From contig MNCI01025408.1 in NCBI GenBank assembly GCA_015680685.1, positions 162,541-192,574 of the forward strand: a DNA stretch of 30,034 nucleotides, read 5' to 3'. The notes below the pieces were generated by a model. That model saw only the letters and a program-made list of their open reading frames with translations. It made no database searches and was not told where the DNA came from. The position numbers and the translations under genes are program-made. Source of the DNA: Gnetum montanum (Eukaryota > Streptophyta > Gnetopsida > Gnetales > Gnetaceae). Positions 21,218 through 30,034 of the stretch are shown here, one piece after another (the first letter of the stretch is position 1; each line of letters begins with the position of its first letter).

Positions 21218-21478
21218 AAGTCATGGTTTGTACAATGTTTAACATTGCCTACATACAACTAGTGTGTACAAGTAACTAACATACAAAGATGCTTGTATGC
21301 AGCAGCCACAAGATAGGAAGACATCTAGTGGCTAACAATTAACCAAGAGAGCAACTCAACTATATGCATGGAACCAATTGAGGGTTTGACTTGCACTTAC
21401 ATCGATAGCATAGACACATTAGAGCAAGTCCATCACCAACTTCCAAGTCTTGACATTGAAAATATCAACTAGGGGAAG

Positions 21479-22510
21479 TTGGAAATACCTAACAACTTTA
21501 AGAAAGAGCCCCTAAAGTTAAAACCATTGCCCACCGATATGGAGTACACATTTCTCAAAAATAGAAAACTAGTAATTATTAATGCTAGGCTTGCTCCTCA
21601 ACAAAAAGAGAGATTGTTGAAAATAGTGAAAAAATGGTCAAAAGCCTTCACTTGTTCATATCTTGAATTAACCAGAATAGACCCTAGGATATGCCAACAT
21701 AGGATTTACACTGAATGCTCCATGAAGCCTCAATGACAACCATAGAGGCAATTGAACCCAAACCTGAAGCAAGTGGTTAAAGAAGAGATTGAATAACTTC
21801 TAAAATCTGGGTTCATCTACCCCATTGTTGATAGTGAATGGGTTAGTCCATTAGTTATTGTTCCTTAAAAGGGAGGTAAATGGAGGGTGTGTATAGACAT
21901 TAGGCTACTAAACATGGAAACATTCAAAGAACACTTTCCATTGCCATTCATCGACCAAGTCTTAGACACCATTACAAGGCATTGTTGCTAGAGTTTTTTG
22001 GATGGCTACAATGGATACAACCAAATCCAAATAGCACTAGAAGACTAAGCCAAGACCACTTTCACAAGTCCTTGGGGGATATTTGCATACAAATAGATGT
22101 CGTTTGGCTTGTGCAATGCTCCTAAAACATTTCAACATTTGGTTCTAAGTATCTTCGAACAACAAATAGGAAATGGTTTTGAGGTCTTCATGGATGATTC
22201 TTCCACCTACGGAGCAAACTTTGATCAAGCCTTGGACTGATTAGAGCAAGTACTAAAGCAGTGTGTTAAAATTAATTTAAGGCTCAATTGGCAAAAAAGC
22301 CATTCTATGGTCTAAGAAGGCATGGTATTAGGGCATAATATTTCACAAATAGGGATAGAGGTAGACCCCAAAAAGATCAACGTCATCCAAGGAATCACAC
22401 GTCAGCCTAAAATGGTAAAAGACATATGATCATTCCTTGGACACACTGGCTATTATAGAAGATTCATAGAGAAGTTTTCAAGGGTTGCAAAACCATTGGT
22501 TGAACTAACG
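21479..22510 (+). pseudogene. Element B reverse transcriptase, inactive
   Basis: All main RT blocks are legible in one frame. They are an N-terminal ELTRIDPRICQHRI (21664-21705), WRVCIDIRLLN (21882-21914), motif A FLDGYNGYNQI (21995-22027), FGLCNAPKTFQ (22099-22134), the catalytic motif C VFMDD (22184-22198), and FLGHTGYYRRF (22435-22467). Both Asp residues of FMDD and the Asp of motif A remain. FMDD followed by S-T-Y-G is typical of the Athila branch. At least a dozen in-frame stops are present, for example at 21734, 21794, 21867, 21989 and 22094, so no protein can be made. Confidence 0.85.
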
Positions 22511-22995
22511 AAAAAGGATGTACCTTTTAAATGGACCAAAGAATGTGAGTTAGCTTTTCAAACTTTAAAAAAGAATCTTGTAGAAACACCTATTATACAA
22601 GCTCTTGACTGGTCCAGACCATTCCACATCATGATTGACACATCCAACTATGCTCTAGGAGCCATAATTACATAGTTAGATGACCAAAAATGTCCTTATT
22701 ACATCCACTGTGCAAGTAGGAGTATTGTTAGTGCACAACTCAACTACACCACAATGGAAAAGGAATTAATGGTTGTGGTGTTTGCACTAGATAAGTTCAA
22801 GCACTATGTATTGGGCTATAAGGTATTTGTACACACAAACCATGGTGCAATTTGGTTCCTAATAAATGAACCAATGGTGAGCCCTTGCATCATATGATGG
22901 CTCGTAATCTTACAAGAGTTCGATCTTACAATGATTGATCGTAAAGGCACCAAGAATGTTGTTGTTGATCATTTATCTCTATTAAGATGGAACAA
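22511..22995 (+). pseudogene. Element B RNase H, inactive
   Basis: This domain follows RT in the same frame. MIDTSNYALGAI (22632-22667) carries the first Asp, MEKELMVVVFALDKFKHY (22754-22807) the Glu, and DRKGTKNVVVDHLS (22940-22978) the last Asp. In the third catalytic block HTNHGAI the expected Asp is Asn (AAC at 22838-22840). Stops at 22676 and 22898 also interrupt it. The enzyme would remove RNA from the RNA-DNA hybrid during reverse transcription. Confidence 0.8.
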
Positions 22996-23149
22996 CAAAG
23001 AGGATGAATATCTACTTTCTGATCACTTTCCTAATGAATACCTCTTTGCAAGTGTAGTAAATAATTAATTAACCATTGAAAAAAATTAGTATAGTAGCAT
23101 TCTTACCTATCTCCTTACACAACAAACACCACAAGAGTTAAATGCTAAA

Positions 23150-24335
23150 AAGAAATAACAGTTTCTTCATTGAGCCAAATATTTCATGGAAATCAGTGGA
23201 CACCTTTATAAAGTATGTCCCGATGGCTTGGTTCAATGGTGTGTTCCCGATGTAGATCAAATAAGAGTTCTCCAAGATGCACATGAAGGCCCTTATTGGG
23301 GTCAATATGCTAGGAGATGAATGACCATTAAAATCTTGCTTGTTGGATATTATTGGCCTACATTGTTCTGGGATGCTCATCATTTTGTCCAATCTTGTGA
23401 GCACTGCCAACATGATTGGGGAATGACTACTAGGATGGAGGATCCACAATAATGGATTCAACCTTTAGAACCCTTCGACATATGGAGAATTGATTTTATG
23501 GGGCCTATTACACCAATGTCCAATAGAAAAGCCTACATTGTTGTTACGGTTGACTATTTCACAAAATGGGTAGAAGTAGCTATTGTTACAGATTGTACAT
23601 CATCTACCACTACATGATTTGTTCAACAACAAATTGTTAATAGGTTTGGTATGCCTTGTGCACTTATTTCTAACAATGGCACACATTTTATAGGTACAAA
23701 TTTTCAAGAATTGATGCAACGCTTAGGAGTTGAACACAAACTAACTACACCATACCACCCTCAAGTGAATCGTGAAGCCAAAGTAACCAATAGGAAGATT
23801 ACAAAAATATAGGTGAGACTAGAGCACCAAATATAGGCAAACCATTAGCAAATATAGGAAAGACTAGAGAACTAAATTGAACGATGCTCTTTGGGCATAC
23901 CGCTCCACATGGAAACTCTCTATAGGCTACTCTCCCTATGAGTTAGTATACAGAAAACTCCCAATGCTTCCTATGTAAGCAGAACTCCATACACTATCTA
24001 CAGCATGTGATCTTAGCCTCGACCTTAATCTAGCATAAAAAGAATAGTTAAGGAACCTTGACCTACTAGATGAGAACCAATTAGTCACACTATCATATGA
24101 TGAATTGCACAAGGCTTTTAATAAATGACATCATGACCTAAAAATTAGAAAAGTTAAGCACCAATTAGGAGATAAGGTTCTTTATTGGAACCCCACACAT
24201 GTGCCACAATGCACTAAATTTCAAATGCTGTGGGAAGGACCTTATATTATTTATGCAGCTTTTCCTTTAGGAGCCATGATGATTTACAAACCTGAGAGCC
24301 TGGATAAGAAATTATTGATCAACATCCAATAAACC
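23150..24335 (+). pseudogene. Element B integrase, inactive
   Basis: The zinc-binding HHCC region is recognisable (HEGPYWGQ at 23282 and CEHCQHD near 23396), with the second His apparently Gln. The first catalytic Asp is present in WRIDFMGP (23483-23506). The second reads ISNNGTHF, with Asn (AAC) at 23672-23674, and the third reads EAKVTNR, with Lys (AAA) at 23780-23782 where Glu is expected. The C-terminal domain is present: GDKVLYWNP...FQMLWEGPYII (24171-24251). Stops at 23156, 23168 and 23321 among others break the frame. It is followed by the long non-coding tail. Confidence 0.8.
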
Positions 24336-26328
24336 AAACATTTCCATGAGCCTAGAATAGCTAGTATCCATACTACCTCTGTTGGTGAACAACCTTGCTC
24401 ACTATTTCGAATCTCCTCCCTCCAACTTTGTTGTGGGGGAGATGGCCACCAATGCTAACCATTTGAAGCCCTCAGTTCCTTTTGTATTTTTGTTTTACAC
24501 ATCTTTTCAATTTTACTTATTTTTTTTACACTATCGTTCACATTTTTACTATTTCTTTGTTTGATTTACTTTCGTTCATCATATAATAAGTTCTCATAAG
24601 GGTGAGTTGGACTATAATAATGTGGATTGCTAATGTTTAATTTTTACCTTTGATTTTCAATGTTGATACTAAGATATGGTTCTTTGGATAAAATAGGCAA
24701 TGATTCCATGTCGTCCATTCATCCATTCAACGTTGTGGTATCCTTTGGCTTTGGAACTATACTATCCCTTTTTCTAAATAAACTTATTAATAAATTAGTA
24801 ACTTGGTATTCTTCAAATCAAGGAAGGACTTAATAGTTGAAAAGGGTGTGACTTCAAGGAGATTTAATGCACTTGTGTTGGCTATTCTCTTAGGTACTTG
24901 GATGTTTTTCATGGGCCATTTTGCTATTGACCAAATATCAAGAAGTTGAATGAATCTAAATAAGCCTTTGCATGGTGTAGTTCTCACAAAAAAATAAAAA
25001 AAAAAACTAGTGGAAATTCAGAGCACACCCCTTAGACATAACAAAGAAACATGGGCTGCAAACATTGGTTATGACACTAGAAATACATGTTACCCATGCC
25101 TGAAGGTTTCCTCTACCTATAGCCCTTTCTCGCTTCCTACTTTCCTATCTTTCTCTCTTTGGAATGGTAGTGACTCGATGAATGCATTCTTGTTGCTTCA
25201 TAAGGATGGATTGGTCAAATGTGTTGATGCGAGGTCACTAGATGTGGTTGGTGAGTTCGAACTTAGGATGAATTTTATTTAGTCACCTTAACCACATACT
25301 ATACAAGGGACTTTACACAACCTTGCTCTTGGGATTCCATTCCATTTAGTCCTCTCCTTCCATATTTCTTCCCATATTCCACCTCATTGCCTGCGTTATG
25401 ATTAGTCTACATCTTCATTGATGCATTGTTAATCTTCGGTAAATTCTTGTGGGTAAGTTTTTAACCTTTATTTCCATATGTCATTTCAAGAGCCCATGGA
25501 CTCTTTGGTTTGCGGGTCTATCAGGGCATAAAAGGCATGAGCCTGATTTGGGAAGGACCCACTGGCATTCCTTTTTGGTGCAATTGTTAAGTTCTTTCCT
25601 TTAAACATTCTTTGCAATCAACCATTTCTTGTTTCATCCCTATCCATGACATCCATTTTATTAGCTTCACCATTGTTATTTCCCTCATCTTCATTGTTCC
25701 TTCAATTTTTCCACCCTATCGCTACTAGAGGTTTTCTCTTAGTTGTGTAGGCCCTATCACAAATTTTTCCATTCAATTACCTATCTCCCCCTACACCTTG
25801 GGTAGTTATCAATTAAAAACCTCTAACCCAGTATCTGCCATACCCACAACCTAGCCAATGCGCTTATATCAAGGTAAGGTATCAACTGCATTATGACTTA
25901 TCTATCCTTGTTGATTCATGACTATGTTGTGTGTACAGATGGAAATTATAGAAACAATGGACTAGGATAGGAGGAAGCACTCAGGATGGACTGGAGCTAG
26001 AGCATTTACGTAAGGAACAAGTTTGTTCATGTGGCTATGGATGAACAACGAAGTGCACATTTCTGACATCGACAGCAACACGCCTTATTTTCTTTTTTCT
26101 CTCTCTTTCTCTCAAGCTATCAGATGAGGGTCTGGATGTCATCTATGTATAGTTTTCACCACAAAGGGCATGAACACCAATGTTGTAATATGTTTGTCAA
26201 TCTGTTCACTGGGCACTTTGAGTTTGTTATTCCCTATCACTGTCAGTTCTCATTCAGTCAATAATCCCATACCTTCCCAATATTTTGTCAGGAACTCGAG
26301 GATGAGTTTTCATTCAGTCATGGAGGTA
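24336..26328 (+). mobile_element. Element B 3' non-coding tail
   Basis: This has the same organisation as the element A tail (1-2092). It ends with TCATGGAGGTA at 26318-26328, the polypurine tract. Neither it nor the homologous region contains a preserved long frame, so I see no env-like gene. Confidence 0.75.
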
Positions 26329-27175
26329 CGTTGAGCTGTGATATCGAGGCTGTGATATCACATCTATGATATCAGGTATATGATATCAGAGCCTTCCAAG
26401 TGATATCAGACATTTGATATTGAGGCTTATCTTGTTGCCTATAAATAAGAGGTGGGCACACTTAATTTAGCAATAGTTAGTTCATTAATCTTAATCCCTT
26501 ACTTGAAATATTGCCTTTTTCCCTTCTCAAAGTTAGAATTATTTCTGAGTGCCTGTAGTAGGAGTCATAAAAAGAATGGATCATTATTTGAGCATTGTGT
26601 ACTTGAGCACACATTATGGCTAGAAATAAAGATAAACTTTGTGATAAACCTTGCAGCATTTAGAATAGCTTATTTAATGTTATTTATAGTTATTTAATGC
26701 TTTCCTTAGTTAATTAATATTCTCTCTCTCACCTTGTTAACTCTCCCAAGTAAGCACACTTAGTACAACCACTTCAAGCATGATTGGAACACTTGGTATC
26801 CCAGTAATGATTAGTGTTTGGTAATGCTAGTAGTGTTGCACTGGTTCAAGATGTGGACAGCAAATGAGAATGGATGTTGGTGTTAGGACTAGTTAGAGCA
26901 TAGTCGATTAGTTAAATTAAAGTGATTACTTAATTGGTTCACTTCTCCCTTTGTAGCACCAGAACATAGAACATAAAAATATATAAAAATAATATACCTC
27001 AATTTTACTTAACCATACAATCGTGCTACACAAGTAAGCTTGGGAAGACAATGATTGACTAACCCATCTAGGTTCTGTAAAGGTGCATAAGCACTTAGTC
27101 ATTGGAATTTGACTGGATTATGTGTGTACACTCATATTCGTATGGTTGAGCATAGAGATACCTTGCCACTCATCA
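26329..27175 (+). mobile_element. 3' LTR of element B (right arm of inverted pair)
   Basis: This is an 847-bp LTR. Its start, aligned to TGATGAG in LTR A, reads CGTTGAG, so the terminal TG is altered. It ends CCACTCATCA. TATAAATAA is at 26440-26448. U3 carries five GATATC and one GATATT at 26340-26421. It is the reverse complement of 17182-18028. The five bases after it (CTGTC) do not match those before 17182 (ATCTA). Confidence 0.85.
26340..26421 (+). promoter_or_regulatory. GATATC palindrome array in U3
   Basis: Six GATATC/GATATT words with spacings of 14, 14, 14, 20 and 14 bp lie just upstream of the TATA box. The flanks are mostly TG..CA, which can be read as deaminated forms of the CG..CG flanks seen in LTR A. 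Confidence 0.5.
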
Positions 27176-28300
27176 CTGTCCATCTTTGTCATGTGTTCAT
27201 ATTGTACCGCCTGAAATCGTCGGTCTCCGGCTGGAAGGAAAAATAGAGGCTGCGGGATCGCAGGACGCGTACAGAAGACCCTGCCTTCGCTTGAGGGCGA
27301 GCTGGAATGCGACAAAGGCAGAGTACCTTGGGTGGTCTGCACGCGGATCAGACAAGGATTTCCCCGTGCGTACGCAAAATGCTAATACGCTGGGTTATGC
27401 GTAAACGATGTGCGGGCATAGACAAGGCAACAAAACAGTGTAAAGCGTAAATGGATGCAAACGAAGCGTGAGCGTAAACAGGCGTAAATAGTTCGTGGGC
27501 CAAATTGACATAAAACTGTAAAATAACTTATGTAGAAAATGTAAACAATGATATTGCAGAGTCAAAGTATAGTGCACCAGTCTAACGCAGTCGTGTGGGA
27601 ACACAAGGCGGATGAAAAGCCCCGGCGTATACAGGGATGACTCTGGTTCGCAGGGCAGGCAGAGTGTAGAGAGTATCTACAGCGTACAAGGCTTCCAGCG
27701 TAAGAGGGTTTCAGCTCTGGTGCACAACGTAAATGTTCTCTGGTATGCTCCGAGATTTTGCCAACCGACCCCCTGTGAAAGTGGAAAATCGGGGTTTTTA
27801 TACAGTTTGTTACGCTAGACTCGGGTTGGGTGACATGTGGCGCATTGACCGGGTGCATACACTTTACAAATGTACAAAGTATTACAAGTTTTGGGCGTAT
27901 ACGCTATATCAGGTCGGCGTATACGCTGGGTGTGCTGAGCGTGTGAACTTGGGTGAAGATGCTGTGCTGGCGTACACGGTGGGCGTATACGTTGATGGAT
28001 GCTGGTGTACACGCTGGGCGTATACGCTGAAGGGTGTCCACTTGCTTCAATCCTTGCTCTTTGGTGGTCTTCAAGCTGTCATTTGGAGATCTTGTCGTCG
28101 AGCGTGTGCATCTGCAGTACCTGGGCGTGTACGTTGGGGAGTCGGGCGTATACGCTATAGTGCCAGGCGTATACGCTGTGGTGCTGGGGCATATACGCTG
28201 TGAGGGCCAGGCATATACGCTGGAGATGTGAACTTGGGCGTATACGCTGGCACAATGTACTTAGTAAAAACCAAGTGTTGCGATTCCCAAGGTTACCGTG
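27176..28300 (-). promoter_or_regulatory. GCGTA-rich region with minus-strand TATA; likely U3/R of another LTR
   Basis: This is CpG-rich DNA unlike its left neighbour. GCGTA occurs about seventeen times between 27270 and 28250. TATAAAAA on the minus strand (plus 27795-27802) sits about 100 bp downstream, in minus-strand sense, of the palindrome array at 27895-28247. That layout mirrors the U3-TATA order in the other LTRs here, so I read it as the promoter region of a different minus-strand LTR. LTR ends and a primer-binding site were not found. Open frames on both strands are probably by-products of the repeats. Confidence 0.4.
27895..28247. repeat. Array of the palindrome GCGTATACGC
   Basis: Six exact copies lie at 27895, 27917, 28018, 28146, 28167 and 28238. 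Near-copies are GCGTACACGG 27970, GCGTATACGT 27983, GTGTACACGC 28005, GCGTGTACGT 28125 and GCATATACGC 28189 and 28211. Most are followed by TGG or TG and preceded by GG. Spacing is irregular, so this is not a simple tandem satellite. Confidence 0.9.
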
Positions 28301-28381
28301 TGTGTGAAATCTCATGCAGCCGGCGTCGTTCGTAGGTCCCAGGGACCTGTTTGGTGTCGAACAAGTACTAAGCTCTGAATT

Positions 28382-28466
28382 TTGTGGTGTTTCATTGGCC
28401 CCTCTTTGTTGACGCTTGGAGGAATCAAGCCGAGAAGCGTCGACAAAGAAGTGCAAAACACCACAA
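28382..28466. other. Strong foldback (about 36/32-nt arms, 17-nt loop)
   Basis: The left arm 28382-28417 begins TTGTGGTGTTT and ends TTTGTTGACGCTT. The right arm 28435-28466 begins AAGCGTCGACAAA and ends AAACACCACAA. The inner 13 bp pair with one G-U, the outer 11 bp pair perfectly, and a 4-nt asymmetry lies between. It could be a miRNA-type precursor, a tiny foldback element or an element end. No target duplication was found. Confidence 0.6.
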
Positions 28467-29690
28467 GCAACTTGATAGAGAAATTGTCTACTGCCACTGG
28501 ACGAGACGTCATCGCACCATGTTCAGTAATACATGGGATCGGGAAAATGAGATTTGTAGCGAGTAGGAGGATAGAGATTGTGGGGATTGGTGACTGCCCA
28601 AGGAATTGCGTGGACAGAAATTCTTGGGTATGTGGCATGCTGGTTCTTGTCAATAGCCAATGTTTTAGCAGACACGGATTTTAGGCATGCAATGTGTGTC
28701 CTTTGGCGGAACAGGGCCAAAGCGATAGGAGGATGTATTACATTCTTTGGGAGAACAGGGCCCGTGTCTAGTGTTCAGGGGAACCTGCCGGCGAGGAGCC
28801 AAAGCCATGCAACAGTATGCTTCTTGACCATTTGGCCATGAGTACTTGGTTTTTGAGACGACTGCCTTCCCACCTGAGGCTTATATGGGAAGTGCTCGGG
28901 GTCTCTTTTTTTTTCGAACTTTGTTCTGCTTTTGTACTCACACGTAGGTGCTGTGCTGTGTGTTGCGGGTGCTTTAAAGAGGTATGGTGTTTTAAATGTA
29001 TTGAATGTGTCAAAGAGATGTTGGGATAAAGTGTTAGCGAATGGATAGGGAATTTTGTCAATGAACGGGGATGTACCAGTGAATGGTTTGATTCAGTCTT
29101 GCCATGTATGGTGCAAACAGTATCTTATCTTGTTGTTCGTGACAAAGTGCACTTTTGTGTGAAACGTCCGGGTGTCATCTTGCAAACATAACGCCAAGGA
29201 GACAAGAAAACCGTGAGCGAACAGATGAGCCTAGACTTACATGGCGGCCGATGGTGCAAAGGTGCTGGAGAACGGCAGGCACTGTATGTAGATGAAAGCA
29301 GTACTGAAGATGGGGACTGATGGCAAGTGATGCAATGAAGCGAGCGATGCAATGAAGTTGATGGATGGTCATGGCGGCGGATTGATGTGCTGGATGTGAA
29401 CTTGCCAGTTTATATTCTTGGCAGACTATCTTGGGTTAGTTTTGTGTCATAACCCGTTGGACATTGCCTGTTTAGCGTCGTGGCGGATGGTATGTTGCCA
29501 GTTTATCGTCATTGCAGACACTGTGCGGTATTAGTTTTAAGTCATAATCCAGGACTGTTAGGGTGGATGCATGCATGTGCGTCTGTACGATCCTGTAAAC
29601 AAAAGCAACTAGAGAAAATAATGTTAAATAGCCACTGCAGAAAACATAAATTGAAATGCACAAGTGAAGAGAAAATAATGTGAAAAGGTG
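28467..29690. other. No gene seen
   Basis: This is sequence of mixed composition with short frames on both strands and no recognised domain. Short duplications occur: AACAGGGCC near 28709 and 28755, and GATGCAATGAAG near 29329 and 29346. In minus-strand sense it lies between the open frame at the right edge and the GCGTA-rich promoter-like region. Confidence 0.5.
29402..29553. repeat. Diverged 93-bp-period direct repeat
   Basis: TTGCCAGTTTAT...GCAGAC...TTAGTTTT..GTCATAA occurs at about 29402-29454 and again at 29495-29547. The copies differ at many positions, so the duplication is old. Confidence 0.65.
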
Positions 29691-29695
29691 GTAGT

Positions 29696-30034
29696 TTAAG
29701 GCCTTTTCGAGCCACATACAAACGCATAAGCTAGTACAATGCAAACTAAGGTGATGTATGCACAACGAAAAAAGGTGAGGAGTGGGCGGCGGTTAGACGT
29801 GTCTTTGGACGTAGGGGAGTCTTGATTATGCGGTTGTTTCTTAGTTGGACATGGTCTAGGAGGCGCGCTAGTTTGCTCTAGGAGGCTTTCAGTTTTTACC
29901 CCTTGTTCGGGCATTTTAGCTCTAGGTGTTGTGTTTGTCGTTGGGGGTGTTGGTTCAAGAGGCTCCTCTTTCAAGACTTGTGACATGTCTATGTTGTGGT
30001 CAGCTTGAAAGGGAGTGTTGTCACCATGTATAAT
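29696..30034 (-). CDS. C-terminal part of an unknown protein with a terminal hydrophobic helix (partial)
   Basis: This minus-strand frame is open from the window edge (30034) to the stop at 29696-29698, at least 112 codons. The in-frame ATG at 29986 is not necessarily the start because the frame remains open upstream. The visible part is Pro/Thr/Lys-rich (EPLEPTPPTTNTTPRAK) and apparently disordered. About 20 hydrophobic residues (CAYITLVCIVLAYAFVCG) follow near the end, then a short basic tail. This looks like a single membrane anchor. Downstream on the same strand come non-coding DNA and the promoter-like region, which could be the order protein, spacer, 3' LTR of an element with an env-like ORF, or a host gene end. 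No family is recognised. Confidence 0.4.
   Translation of the reverse strand: MIHGDNTPFQADHNIDMSQVLKEEPLEPTPPTTNTTPRAKMPEQGVKTESLLEQTSAPPRPCPTKKQPHNQDSPTSKDTSNRRPLLTFFRCAYITLVCIVLAYAFVCGSKRP

Noticed and set aside
17182-27175. DNA transposon with 1.1-kb terminal inverted repeats
   Set aside because: The ends look like terminal inverted repeats, but the arms are LTRs with polypurine tracts and TATA boxes, the cargo is gag-pol, and no transposase or target duplication is present.
27733-28203. 156-codon open frame through the palindrome array
   Set aside because: GCGTATACGC repeats are read as repeated VYTL/AYTL words; the composition is set by the repeat and the frame is not otherwise coding-like.
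27895-28247. CRISPR-like array
   Set aside because: The repeats are 10-bp palindromes with irregular spacing in a plant-type genome, and no cas genes are present.
28079-28456. 125-codon minus-strand frame across the array and foldback
   Set aside because: It is the same repeat effect, and it crosses two unrelated structures.

Overview
The window looks like a slice of a large, repeat-rich land-plant nuclear genome, possibly a gymnosperm. The lineage is a guess from the style of the LTR retrotransposons and the long AT-rich spacers, not from a marker gene. No bacterial, organellar or rRNA genes are visible. There is one ambiguous base (n) at 2894. Most of the sequence is decayed Ty3/gypsy LTR retrotransposon DNA, inserted piece into piece, with two short GC-rich islands that may be host genes.

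Left block (1-6996). Positions 1-2976 are the 3' tail and 3' LTR of an Athila-like plus-strand element whose 5' part lies off the window. It abuts a second element (2977 to about 5969, resuming at 6839) that keeps gag zinc-knuckle, protease and integrase C-terminal sequence in nearly one frame but has no RT, RNase H or integrase core. A clean 864-bp minus-strand solo LTR (5975-6838) with the 5-bp target duplication TATGG interrupts this second element.

Middle block (about 7000-15000). This is mostly AT-rich DNA with no recognisable gene. Exceptions are a CpG-rich island at 8550-9850 with eight ACGT-core (G-box/ABRE-like) motifs and a possible two-exon small gene, a 130-bp SINE-like insertion with perfect 15-bp direct repeats at 10201-10360, and a GC-rich locus at 13790-14630 that may be a broken nuclear gene for a plastid membrane protein.

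Right block (about 15040-27175). A putative LTR promoter and a Tat-lineage gag/linker fragment (15880-17181) are cut off by a minus-strand LTR (17182-18028). That LTR and its adjoining tail form one arm of a 1.16-kb inverted repeat whose other arm is the plus-strand 3' LTR at 26329-27175. Between the arms lies a full but dead gag-pro-RT-RH-IN polyprotein (18347-24335) of Athila type, in plus orientation. So the element has LTRs in inverted rather than direct orientation. Catalytic residues in protease, RNase H and integrase are lost, all by changes readable as G-to-A.

Far right (27176-30034). A CpG-rich, GCGTA-rich kilobase carries a dense array of the 10-bp palindrome GCGTATACGC upstream of a minus-strand TATA box. 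This suggests the U3 of another LTR. It is followed by a strong foldback at 28382-28466 and by the C-terminal end of a minus-strand reading frame with a proline-rich segment and a terminal hydrophobic helix, which runs off the window.

I did not find a convincing new multi-gene system. The most unusual signals are the palindrome arrays in LTR promoters and the inverted-LTR element.
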